A DNA stretch of 13,645 bases from an uncultured Lachnospiraceae bacterium. Its GTDB lineage: Bacteria; Bacillota; Clostridia; Lachnospirales; Lachnospiraceae. Made by a program: the position numbers and the translations under genes. Where the stretch lies: assembly GCA_902489645.1 (NCBI GenBank), contig CABUAW010000063.1, positions 1 through 13,645 on the forward strand, written 5' to 3'. The notes beneath the pieces were generated by a model. The model was not told where the DNA came from. It saw only the letters and a list, made by a program, of their open reading frames with translations, and made no database searches. Of this stretch, positions 5,719-12,786 are shown piece by piece; positions within the stretch are counted from its first letter, which is position 1; every line of letters begins with the position of its first letter.

Positions 5719-7245
5719 TTATTCGCCGTCCTCCGCCAGTTTCCTGGCCTGTTCCTCCTGGACCTCCGGCAGACCGGACAGCATCGGCGTCAGACCCGTG
5801 TCTGTTTTTGAAATTTTTCGCGCAATATAGTTTTTCGTAATGGCAAAGACCGTGCCGGAAAGTGTCAATACGCCGATTAAGTTCGGAATAGCCATCAAAC
5901 CATTTAATGTATCGGCAATATCCCAGGCCAAATCAAAACTCATGGTTGCCCCGAAAACAATGCAGACAACAAAAATCACTTTGTATACAACCGTAGCCTT
6001 TGTTCCAAAAAGGAATTCACAGGCCTTTGTCCCATAGAAGGACCAGCCGAGGACTGTGGAAAAAGCAAACAGAGCGACAGCCACGGCCACAAAAATCCCG
6101 GCCGCCGCGCCGAATCTCAACGCCATGGCCTCACTGACCAGGGATGCGCCCGTTGCTTGGCTGAGGACCTCGCCGGTCTGAAGATTAATGAGACCGGAAT
6201 TTAAAACGGTAAACGCGGTCAGCGTGCAGACAATGATGGTGTCAAAGAAAACCTCAAAGATTCCCCACATTCCCTGAATGACCGGTTCTTTAACGTTGGA
6301 GGCCGAATGGACCATAACCGAGGAACCAAGTCCCGCTTCATTGGAAAATACGCCCCGTTTGAAGCCCATTGTCACCGCATTTTTTATCAGTGTCCCCACA
6401 GCGGCTCCGGCCACAGCCTGCAGTCCGAAGGCGCCCTTAAAAATAGCTCCGAAAACCGCCGGAACCGAACCAATATTCATCAAAAGCGTGGCCACTGTAC
6501 CAATAATATAAATCAGAGCCATAAAAGGCACAATCTTTTCAGTCACATTACCGATGGCCTTAATACCGCCTAAAATCACCAGCGCCGCCAGTACGGCCAG
6601 CAAAACACCGATAATAATCTGAGGCGAAACATTGCCAATCACCGTCTCCGGCAGATGAAAAGCATCTACGATGGAGCTGGTAATTTCATGAACCTGGGTC
6701 ATATTTCCAATACCAAAGCTGGCAAACATGCAAAACAATGAGAAAAGAACGGCCAGAAACTTACCCAAACTCCGGCATCCTTTTTTAGAGCCAAGACCAT
6801 CCATAAGATAGTACATCGCTCCGCCGGACCATTCGCCCTTGCTGTTCTTTCTCCGGTAATAAATACCGAGAACGTTTTCAGAATAATTCGTCATCATACC
6901 AAAAAAGGCAGATACCCACATCCAGAATACCGCGCCGGCCCCTCCGACGACAATCGCACTGCTGACACCGGCAATATTACCGACGCCAATCGTCGCCGCC
7001 AAAGCTGTCGATAATGCCTGAAACTGGGAAATGGATTTCTCATGCTTCGCCGTATGGGCCCGCACATCCTTCTTTTTGAAAATGGCAAGGAAAGTCTCAT
7101 TCATCCATTCTTTAAAATGGGTCAGCTGGAAAAATTTCATTCCCACCGTCATAATAATACCTGTCGCGATAATGAGAACAAGCATCGGAACGCCCCATAC
7201 AACTCCGTTAATCGCATTATTGATTTTTGTGATTTGTTCAATCAT
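5719..7245 (-). CDS. AGCS-family sodium:alanine/glycine symporter
   Basis: A 508-residue polytopic transporter of the alanine or glycine:cation symporter family, importing small amino acids with Na+. The family signature is clear: SQFQALSTALAATIGVGNIAG (from residue 73), followed by GGAGAVFWMW (101-110), with FSNEAGLGSS further on and many hydrophobic helices. The C-terminus is short and hydrophilic. The start ATG 7245 is fixed by AGGAGG eight bases upstream; the same frame is open to 7401, but that extension crosses a terminator and lies in leader DNA. It is preceded by a strong promoter with an immediate intrinsic terminator, and followed by the VanR/VanS-like pair. Alanine is a cell-wall precursor, so an envelope link to the neighbouring regulators is imaginable but unproven. 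The choice between alanine and glycine is not readable. Confidence 0.93.
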   Translation of the reverse strand: MIEQITKINNAINGVVWGVPMLVLIIATGIIMTVGMKFFQLTHFKEWMNETFLAIFKKKDVRAHTAKHEKSISQFQALSTALAATIGVGNIAGVSSAIVVGGAGAVFWMWVSAFFGMMTNYSENVLGIYYRRKNSKGEWSGGAMYYLMDGLGSKKGCRSLGKFLAVLFSLFCMFASFGIGNMTQVHEITSSIVDAFHLPETVIGNVSPQIIIGVLLAVLAALVILGGIKAIGNVTEKIVPFMALIYIIGTVATLLMNIGSVPAVFGAIFKGAFGLQAVAGAAVGTLIKNAVTMGFKRGVFSNEAGLGSSVMVHSASNVKEPVIQGMWGIFEVFFDTIIVCTLTAFTVLNSGLINLQTGEVLSQATGASLVSEAMALRFGAAAGIFVAVAVALFAFSTVLGWSFYGTKACEFLFGTKATVVYKVIFVVCIVFGATMSFDLAWDIADTLNGLMAIPNLIGVLTLSGTVFAITKNYIARKISKTDTGLTPMLSGLPEVQEEQARKLAEDGE

Positions 7246-7286
7246 AACATTTTCCTCCTGAGTTTTTTGCTTTAAAGATTTCATCA

Positions 7287-7301
7287 TCAAAAGACTTTTG
7301 A
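7287..7301. repeat. Perfect 7-1-7 palindrome in the AGCS leader
   Basis: TCAAAAG-A-CTTTTGA is a perfect 15-base palindrome with a single central base, 42 bases upstream of the AGCS start codon and downstream of the leader terminator. On RNA it can be the core of a stem whose outer arms TTAAAG and CTTTAA also pair. It is a candidate operator or second leader stem; the regulator is unknown. Confidence 0.5.
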
Positions 7302-7320
7302 CGCCAAAGCCTTTAAGTAT

Positions 7321-7360
7321 AAAAAAATGGAGTATCCCCAATATCTTGAGAATACTCCAT
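7321..7360 (-). terminator. Intrinsic terminator in the AGCS leader
   Basis: On the minus strand ATGGAGTAT (7360-7352) pairs with ATACTCCAT (7335-7327), and the stem extends four more pairs through TCTC/GGGG with wobbles. The loop is 8 bases and seven T residues follow. The stem begins only about 6 bases after the predicted start of the promoter at 7373-7401. It therefore ends transcription from the hydratase and would also cut most transcripts from that promoter at about 46 bases, unless it is overridden. Confidence 0.85.
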
Positions 7361-7372
7361 CGTATTAAGCTA

Positions 7373-7401
7373 ATTATAATCAAAAAACCAATGGGCGTCA
7401 A
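7373..7401 (-). promoter_or_regulatory. Near-consensus promoter upstream of AGCS
   Basis: The minus strand has -35 TTGACG (7401-7396), exactly 17 bases, then a perfect -10 TATAAT (7378-7373). Start is predicted near 7366. It lies between the hydratase stop (7419) and the leader terminator. Confidence 0.8.
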
Positions 7402-7418
7402 TCCCTGTTTTTACAAAA

Positions 7419-9704
7419 TCAGGAAACCCGGTTATAGTTAATCAGACATCCTTTCAGGATGATTTCACGCTCCTCGTCGGTCAGTTCACCTAATGTCATG
7501 GTAAATGGCACCAGCTCGTCGCCCACCTTATAAACGGTGATTTCCTCCGCCTTCGTCTCTACGGCTTTGCGGATATCCGGCACAAAGAGATAATCGCCGT
7601 TGGCAAACGGCAGCTCACCGTCCGGAATGATGAACGGCAGCATCCCCCAGTTAATCAGATTGGAACGATACCGCTTTGTTGCATACTCATTGGCAATATT
7701 CGCCCAGCCGCCGAGAACCTTCTGACAGGAAGCCGCCTGTTCACGGGCCGAACCATCGCCCGGTTTTACCGCAAAGATGGTACTTCCAACGCCCAGGTTG
7801 CCTTCTCCGGCTTCCGGGAATTTAGTACGGACTTTTTCCATGACCGGCCGCATCTCCGGCAGAACGTCCAGCGGACATGTATTCGCCTCAATGGCCTTCT
7901 GCGCCTTCTGTACTTCTTTTGCCCGTCCGACATAGGCCGGGTCTTTTCTGGACAGGGTAAATTCTGCCAGTCCCAGCGGATTGGAACGGAAGGAAGACGT
8001 TTCTCCGGAAGGAATCAGCTCGTCCGTTGTGGTTACCGGGTCGTGAATCTCGGAAACGACTTTCAACAGCATGTTCTGAGGCAGGGCTGACATGGCCGGC
8101 CAGTCTTTAATATTTGGCCCAAGTTTAATTTCCACATCCGGGTCTGCCACACCGTGACTATCAAATACACGGTTTTTATAAATTGTTTCATCAAAGAAAT
8201 ATTTTGGTTTTGTATAATTGACGTCCACATCGGTCGCCGCTGTCAGATAACCCTTATTGGCCGCTGTAGCCGCAATAGAACGGGCATCCATAAGCGCAAC
8301 CGAAGAAATCTGTCCGTTCTGAATCTTGGAACCTTCACGGTTCGGGAAGTTACGTGTCGAATGACGGATACTGAGCGCATTATTGGCCGGCGTATCTCCC
8401 GCTCCAAAGCAAGGACCGCAAAAGGCCGTCTTAACAATCGCGCCTGTCGACATGAGCGTAGCTACGGCGCCATTTTTCACCAATTCCATATAAATCGGCG
8501 TGCTGGCCGGGTAAACGCTCAATGTAAACTCGTCCGGTCCGATACTTGCCCCTTTCAAAATATCGGCGGCATCACAGATATTCTCAAAGCCACCGCCGGC
8601 ACAGCCTGCGATAATCCCCTGTTCCACATAAAGACGTCCGTTACGCACCTTATCTTTCAGAGAGAAATCCACCTGGCCGTCAAGGCTTACAAGGGCCCGC
8701 TTTTCACAGTCATCCAGAATATCCATCAGATTGGCGTTCAATTCATCAATGGTGTACGTATTGCTTGGATGGAACGGCATAGCAATCATCGGGCGGATTT
8801 CGCTCAAATCAATTTCAATCATGCCGTCATAATAAGCGACAGCTCCCGGATTTAATTCTTTATAGTCCTGCGGACGTTTATGAATTTCATAGAAATCTTT
8901 GATTTCATCATCCGTTCTCCAAATGGAGGACAGGCAGGTCGTCTCCGTGGTCATAACGTCCACGCCAATACGGAAATCTGCGCTTAAACCGGATACGCCC
9001 GGGCCGACAAATTCCATGACTTTATTTTTTACATAACCGTTGTCAAATACGGCGCCGATAATGGCCAGGGCCACGTCCTGAGGTCCAACCCCCGGAATCG
9101 GTTTCCCTTTCAGATAAACGCCGATAACCCCCGGCATATTAATATCATAGGTCTGATTCAAAAGCTGCTTTACAAGCTCCGGCCCGCCTTCGCCCATAGC
9201 CATTGTACCCAGGGCGCCATAACGGGTATGGCTGTCCGAGCCGAGAATCATACGGCCGCCGCCGGCCAGCATCTCTCTGGCGAACTGATGAATGACGGCC
9301 TGATGCGGCGGTACATACACCCCGCCATATTTTTTCGCACATGTCAGGCCAAACATGTGGTCATCCTCGTTAATCGTACCGCCAACGGCACAAAGGCTGT
9401 TGTGGCAGTTGGTCAATACATAAGGTACGGGGAATTTCTCCAGTCCTGACGCTCTGGCTGTCTGAATAATACCAACAAAGGTAATATCATGGGATGTCAA
9501 TTTGTCAAATTTGATTTTCAGCTTTTCCATACTTCCGGAAGTGTTATGGGCTTCCAGAATCCCATAGGCAATCGTATTCTTTGCCGCTTCTTCTCTGGAA
9601 ACATCTTTGCCGGTCTTTGCCGCAAGAATCTGCTTCACGTCGCCGGCATCCTCCACGATATCCACACCGTTTAAAAGATACGCGCCGTTTTCGTATAATT
9701 TCAT
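7419..9704 (-). CDS. Aconitase-superfamily hydratase (YbhJ-like)
   Basis: A 761-residue [4Fe-4S] hydro-lyase of the aconitase superfamily, similar in length and layout to Escherichia coli YbhJ. Three cluster cysteines fit the family pattern: C368 (in GCAGGGFENI), C429 and C432 (in FCGPCFG). Active-site landmarks are GSDSHT (155-160), NFPNREGSK (452-460), and in the C-terminal swivel domain GDGSAREQA and NWGMLPF. The sequence around the first cysteine (GCAGGG) departs from the SCTNSS of classic aconitases and isopropylmalate isomerases, so the substrate is probably not plain citrate; the true one is unknown. Its ribosome binding site contains the stop codon of the thioesterase upstream, so both are co-transcribed and probably coupled. 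A terminator follows at 7321-7360. Confidence 0.9.
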   Translation of the reverse strand: MKLYENGAYLLNGVDIVEDAGDVKQILAAKTGKDVSREEAAKNTIAYGILEAHNTSGSMEKLKIKFDKLTSHDITFVGIIQTARASGLEKFPVPYVLTNCHNSLCAVGGTINEDDHMFGLTCAKKYGGVYVPPHQAVIHQFAREMLAGGGRMILGSDSHTRYGALGTMAMGEGGPELVKQLLNQTYDINMPGVIGVYLKGKPIPGVGPQDVALAIIGAVFDNGYVKNKVMEFVGPGVSGLSADFRIGVDVMTTETTCLSSIWRTDDEIKDFYEIHKRPQDYKELNPGAVAYYDGMIEIDLSEIRPMIAMPFHPSNTYTIDELNANLMDILDDCEKRALVSLDGQVDFSLKDKVRNGRLYVEQGIIAGCAGGGFENICDAADILKGASIGPDEFTLSVYPASTPIYMELVKNGAVATLMSTGAIVKTAFCGPCFGAGDTPANNALSIRHSTRNFPNREGSKIQNGQISSVALMDARSIAATAANKGYLTAATDVDVNYTKPKYFFDETIYKNRVFDSHGVADPDVEIKLGPNIKDWPAMSALPQNMLLKVVSEIHDPVTTTDELIPSGETSSFRSNPLGLAEFTLSRKDPAYVGRAKEVQKAQKAIEANTCPLDVLPEMRPVMEKVRTKFPEAGEGNLGVGSTIFAVKPGDGSAREQAASCQKVLGGWANIANEYATKRYRSNLINWGMLPFIIPDGELPFANGDYLFVPDIRKAVETKAEEITVYKVGDELVPFTMTLGELTDEEREIILKGCLINYNRVS

Positions 9705-9713
9705 ACGCTTTGT

Positions 9714-9720
9714 CCTCCTA
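9714..9720 (-). promoter_or_regulatory. TAGGAGG: thioesterase stop merged with hydratase ribosome binding site
   Basis: The minus-strand stop TAG (9720-9718) forms the start of TAGGAGG, nine bases before the hydratase ATG at 9704. The same stop-in-binding-site design occurs at 2660-2666, and it suggests translational coupling of the two enzymes. Confidence 0.8.
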
Positions 9721-10179
9721 TTCTACAGCCACATGGCTCATAAATAACTCATATAATTCCGGATATTCCCGCTTCATACGGACTGGTTTATACGCCTTAT
9801 CCAAAAAACAATGGGTTGATTCCCCAGTGCATCGAAGCTCTCCGGTCTCCGAATCCAGTACCCGATAAGCAATCGTCATCTTAACGCCGCTGAATTTGGT
9901 AATTTTTGTGTAAATATCCACAATGTCATCGTAGTGAACCATGGATTTGTATTGACAATTCACAGAAAGTACCGGAATCACAATTCCCATCGCTTCAACC
10001 TTTGTCAATGGATATCCCAACTCTCTCATATAGTGGAGTCTGGCTTCCTCAAACCAGCGGATATAATTGGAATGATGAATAATCCCCATTTTATCCGTTT
10101 CGTAATAATGCGCCTGACGCACATAAAGACTCTCCAGAGCCTCCTTATCGTCCGGCCCGTCAATAATAATCTCTCTCAT
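9718..10179 (-). CDS. YbgC/FadM-type acyl-CoA thioesterase (hot-dog fold)
   Basis: A 153-residue thioesterase of the 4-hydroxybenzoyl-CoA thioesterase/YbgC group, which cleaves acyl-CoA thioesters. The active-site segment is plain: HYYETDKMGIIHHSNYIRWF (24-43), with catalytic D29 and the HHSNY pattern. Later GESTHCFLD (about residues 118-126) and the final strand fit a single hot-dog domain. The N-terminus has some 15 more residues than short family members. AGGAG nine bases upstream supports ATG 10179. It is first in a two-gene operon with the aconitase-type hydratase, so its product acid or CoA ester may belong to the same short pathway. The promoter overlaps a striking inverted repeat, so the pair is probably controlled by a dedicated repressor. 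Confidence 0.9.
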   Translation of the reverse strand: MREIIIDGPDDKEALESLYVRQAHYYETDKMGIIHHSNYIRWFEEARLHYMRELGYPLTKVEAMGIVIPVLSVNCQYKSMVHYDDIVDIYTKITKFSGVKMTIAYRVLDSETGELRCTGESTHCFLDKAYKPVRMKREYPELYELFMSHVAVE

Positions 10180-10204
10180 TGTTCACATCTCCTGACATTT
10201 ACTT

Positions 10205-10232
10205 ATATTAGCACACTTTTTTACTCTGTCAA
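10205..10232 (-). promoter_or_regulatory. Promoter of the thioesterase-hydratase operon
   Basis: The minus strand has a perfect -35 TTGACA (10232-10227), a 16-base spacer and -10 TAATAT (10210-10205) preceded by an extended TGC. It predicts a start near 10198 and a leader of about 20 bases. It lies between the azlD stop (10248) and the thioesterase start. Confidence 0.75.
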
Positions 10233-10239
10233 AGTAAAA
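10219..10239. promoter_or_regulatory. Inverted-repeat operator over the -35
   Basis: TTTTACT (10219-10225) and AGTAAAA (10233-10239) are perfect inverted repeats separated by 7 bases, and that gap holds the -35 hexamer. The geometry is that of a dimeric repressor site. No matching regulator gene is in the window. It does not clearly match a FapR or FabT site known to me. Confidence 0.6.
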
Positions 10240-10247
10240 TTGAATCA

Positions 10248-10580
10248 TTATCCGATAAAAATGTATTGTACAAGAACCATATAGAGCAATGTGCCGCCGG
10301 CAATACTCAAAAGTACGTTTTTCTTCCAGGTATGGACGACGATGACAAAAACAACGGCGATGACCTCGGGAATCCCACGGCTGCCCTCAAAAAAATGAAT
10401 GTCCTTTAAACAATAAACAACCAAAAGCCCTATCACCGCATAGGGAAGCACCGTGCCAAGGTATCGGATATAGGGCGGCGTTTCCCTGTTCTCAGGAAAC
10501 AACATAAAGGGCAGAAACCGGGTCAGCATCGTCCCGAGAACACAAAGCCCTATTGTAGCCAGCGCCTGTAAATCACTCAT
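10248..10580 (-). CDS. azlD: AzlD-family branched-chain amino acid exporter subunit
   Basis: A 110-residue hydrophobic protein of the AzlD family, the small partner of AzlC in branched-chain amino acid and analogue export. It has four hydrophobic segments, with the family feature TMLTRFLPFMLF in the first third, then IRYLGTVLPYAVIGLLVVYCL, and a C-terminal membrane pair. The start is ATG 10580, overlapping the azlC stop as ATGA, with GGAGGG seven bases upstream. A longer frame to 10742 lies inside azlC and was not used. Length is normal. Confidence 0.92.
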   Translation of the reverse strand: MSDLQALATIGLCVLGTMLTRFLPFMLFPENRETPPYIRYLGTVLPYAVIGLLVVYCLKDIHFFEGSRGIPEVIAVVFVIVVHTWKKNVLLSIAGGTLLYMVLVQYIFIG

Positions 10581-11287
10581 ACGCCTTCCCTCCTCTGCAT
10601 CTGCCGCCCTTCCAGTGAAAGGACGATGAATATGCCAATCATCGCCGGAATCAAAAAGGCACTGCTGCCAAACACTATTCGGCAAAGCAGCGTCACAATC
10701 ACGCCGGTGACCGCCGGCCCATGATTCTGCGTCTCCTGCCATTGTCCCGTAAAAATGACAACAAACAGCGCTGTCAAAACGAAATCCAGCCCTTTTGTAT
10801 TAAAGGATACGACCGAACCGAGAAGGGAACCGACGGCACTCCCAAATACCCAGTAAAACTGGTCCAGCAAGGTCACCCAGAATATATACCAGGGTCTGGA
10901 GATATCCTCCGGCGGTTCCGTCCCGCAAAGTACGGAAAAAGTCTCGTCTGTCAGTCCAAAAATCAAATAGGGCTTTAGCTTTCCCGTATTCTTAAACTTA
11001 TCCAGCATCGATAAACCGTAAAATAAATGTCTGGCATTGACCATCAACGTCATAATAAAAGCGGCGGCCGGATTAAAGGCGGCGGTCAGCAGGGATATGG
11101 CCACATACTGCATGGAACCGGCATAAATAAACAGGCTCATCAACAAAGCCCAGAAAATGCCGTACCCTTTGGCATTTAACAAAATGCCGAAGGCCATTCC
11201 CAGAAAAACATAGCCGGTCATGACCGGTATGGTTCCCGGAAAGGCCGCCTTCAAAGCCTTCTTCTTTCCATTCTCCAAGTTACTCAT
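10577..11287 (-). CDS. azlC: AzlC-family branched-chain amino acid exporter
   Basis: A 236-residue membrane protein of the AzlC family, the large subunit of the AzlCD exporter. Recognisable features are PVMTGYVFLGMAFGILL near residues 20-36, IYAGSMQYVAISLL, the VNARHLFYG motif, and the GLTDETFSVL segment, with later transmembrane helices. It overlaps azlD by 4 bases and the upstream AI-2E-family gene by 8 bases (ATGAGTAA), so all three are probably translated from one message. A GAAGGA stretch upstream serves as ribosome binding site. Members with known function export leucine, isoleucine, valine or toxic analogues such as azaleucine. Confidence 0.93.
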   Translation of the reverse strand: MSNLENGKKKALKAAFPGTIPVMTGYVFLGMAFGILLNAKGYGIFWALLMSLFIYAGSMQYVAISLLTAAFNPAAAFIMTLMVNARHLFYGLSMLDKFKNTGKLKPYLIFGLTDETFSVLCGTEPPEDISRPWYIFWVTLLDQFYWVFGSAVGSLLGSVVSFNTKGLDFVLTALFVVIFTGQWQETQNHGPAVTGVIVTLLCRIVFGSSAFLIPAMIGIFIVLSLEGRQMQRREGV

Positions 11288-12710
11288 CCTGTTCTTCCTT
11301 CTTTACCTGCGGGTTGGTTTTTTGGTCTTCCCGCAGCGTCCGTTCTTCCCGTTTTTTATCCCGTTCAATACTGACGTTTTTATAGCTTCCATAGCGCTCC
11401 CGTCGTTCTCTTCGCGTTTCGGAGGCATTGTCGCTGTAAATCAACTGTTCTGTCTCCAAATCATAGCCGTCCGCGCGGATATACTTCTGAGTTTCCAGAG
11501 GCATCCGCTTTTTGTAAAGCGCATATTCGACAAAGGTCTTAATCAAATAATAGATAACGGCAAAAACCGGCACTCCGAGAAGCATCCCCGGAAAACCGAA
11601 CACGCCGCCGCCGACCAAAATCGCGAAAACAACCCAAAACGGTGAAAGTCCCGTAGAATTCCCAAGAATTTTCGGTCCGAGAATATTGCCGTCAATCTGC
11701 TGGAGAACAATAATAAACACAAGAAAAATAAATCCCTGTTTTAAGTCCGTCAAACCGATTAAAACAACGCTTGGTATGGCGCCGATGTAAGGTCCGAAAA
11801 ACGGAATAACATTCGTCACGCCGACAATGACGCTGACCAGCATGGCATAGGGCATATGAATCAGATTCAGACCTATAAAGCAGACAACGCCGATAATCGC
11901 CGAATCAATTAATTTTCCTGTAATAAAACCGCCGAAAATCTGGTTGCAATGGCGGACCACCTCAATCATTGAATTGGCCATATCCGGCTTCAACACCGCA
12001 TAGGCAATTTTTTTGGCCTGTCCGGTGAAGGTATTCGTACTCATCATCACATAAATGGATATAATCGCTCCGATGATAATATTATAAAAAAACTGTAGTA
12101 TATTCATAATACTCAGAGTAAACGTATTGATTCCCGCCCGAAGCTGGGGATAAAAATCATTCTTCATCCAGGTCTGGAAATAGTCCATGGCCTGTTTAAT
12201 AATATCCTGAAGGTCCTGGGAAAACTGGCTCTCATACTGAAGCCCTTCCAGCCACCCCGTTACCTGTCTTGTATAAGACGGAAACCGCATAATAATCTGA
12301 GCGATACTTGATACCAACTGGGGAAGTACCATATACCCCAGAATAAAGATAATTCCCAGGGCGAAGGCCATCGCACAGGCCACGGAAACGCCGCGGACAA
12401 CCCGCTTTGTCCGAAGCGGATTCTTACTCTTGGAGACCCACTCGAGCTTTGACAGCCGCCGCTCTACAAATTCGACCACCGGAAGCAAAATATAGGCAAT
12501 GACCAGTCCTGCGATGACCGGAGCCAAAATTTTCAAAAGCCCGTTAAAGGAGCTGCGGATATCTTTCCATTTAAATAAAATAAATATAAATATAACGCTG
12601 ACTGCAATAACGAACAAATAGACCGTGGCCTGACGGACCATTTCCCGAATTGACAGTTTTTCAGTGTTTCCCTTTTTTTCTTCCGTACCTTTTTCAGCCA
12701 TTTTCACCAT
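11280..12710 (-). CDS. AI-2E-family (PF01594) membrane transporter with charged C-terminal tail
   Basis: A 476-residue membrane protein of the AI-2E transporter family (TqsA/YdiK/PerM-like), whose substrates vary and are often unknown. Features: two N-terminal helices (about 29-46 and 60-80), a large soluble middle (about 135-195), then the core ending in NVIPFFGPYIGAIPSVVLIGL (about 300-320), QQIDGNILGPKILG (337-350) and GVFGFPGMLLGVPVFAVIYY (from 369). The tail from about residue 400 to 476 is unusually long and strongly charged, rich in Arg, Glu, Lys and Gln, and probably cytoplasmic. The ATGs at 12710 and 12701 are both possible starts; ribosome binding is weak for each. Its stop overlaps azlC, so it may be co-expressed with the amino acid exporter. 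Quorum-signal export should not be assumed. Confidence 0.9.
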   Translation of the reverse strand: MVKMAEKGTEEKKGNTEKLSIREMVRQATVYLFVIAVSVIFIFILFKWKDIRSSFNGLLKILAPVIAGLVIAYILLPVVEFVERRLSKLEWVSKSKNPLRTKRVVRGVSVACAMAFALGIIFILGYMVLPQLVSSIAQIIMRFPSYTRQVTGWLEGLQYESQFSQDLQDIIKQAMDYFQTWMKNDFYPQLRAGINTFTLSIMNILQFFYNIIIGAIISIYVMMSTNTFTGQAKKIAYAVLKPDMANSMIEVVRHCNQIFGGFITGKLIDSAIIGVVCFIGLNLIHMPYAMLVSVIVGVTNVIPFFGPYIGAIPSVVLIGLTDLKQGFIFLVFIIVLQQIDGNILGPKILGNSTGLSPFWVVFAILVGGGVFGFPGMLLGVPVFAVIYYLIKTFVEYALYKKRMPLETQKYIRADGYDLETEQLIYSDNASETRRERRERYGSYKNVSIERDKKREERTLREDQKTNPQVKKEEQDE

Positions 12711-12786
12711 CTTCTTTCACATTGCTGTTTTCAATCATTACACGCTGCCTGTTTTGTTTTTTTGAATTCTATGCTTTACGGCTTCT

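Noticed and set aside
7246..7401. 52-residue N-terminal extension of the AGCS protein
   Set aside because: It would cross the terminator and promoter, and the strong AGGAGG lies 8 bases before ATG 7245.
7246..7418. Glycine riboswitch or T-box in the AGCS leader
   Set aside because: Such elements often precede AGCS genes, but the space between terminator and start is only about 75 bases, and no glycine aptamer core or T-box sequence (TGGNACCGCG) is present.
8154..8855. Plus-strand 233-codon open frame antisense to the hydratase
   Set aside because: The hydratase motifs on the other strand are unambiguous, and this product is arginine, histidine and isoleucine rich with no recognisable domain. 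It is a shadow of the real gene.
10581..10742. 54-residue N-terminal extension of AzlD
   Set aside because: It lies inside azlC in another frame, lacks AzlD-like sequence, and the ATG at 10580 has a well-spaced GGAGGG.
11280..12710. Autoinducer-2 exporter and quorum sensing locus
   Set aside because: The family name covers many transporters of unknown or unrelated substrate, and no luxS or lsr-type gene is nearby.
12711..12786. Promoter between the radical SAM gene and the AI-2E-family gene
   Set aside because: A TAGAAT near the left of the gap could act as -10, but no -35 lies at acceptable spacing; the TTGACG inside the radical SAM gene is 29 bases away.
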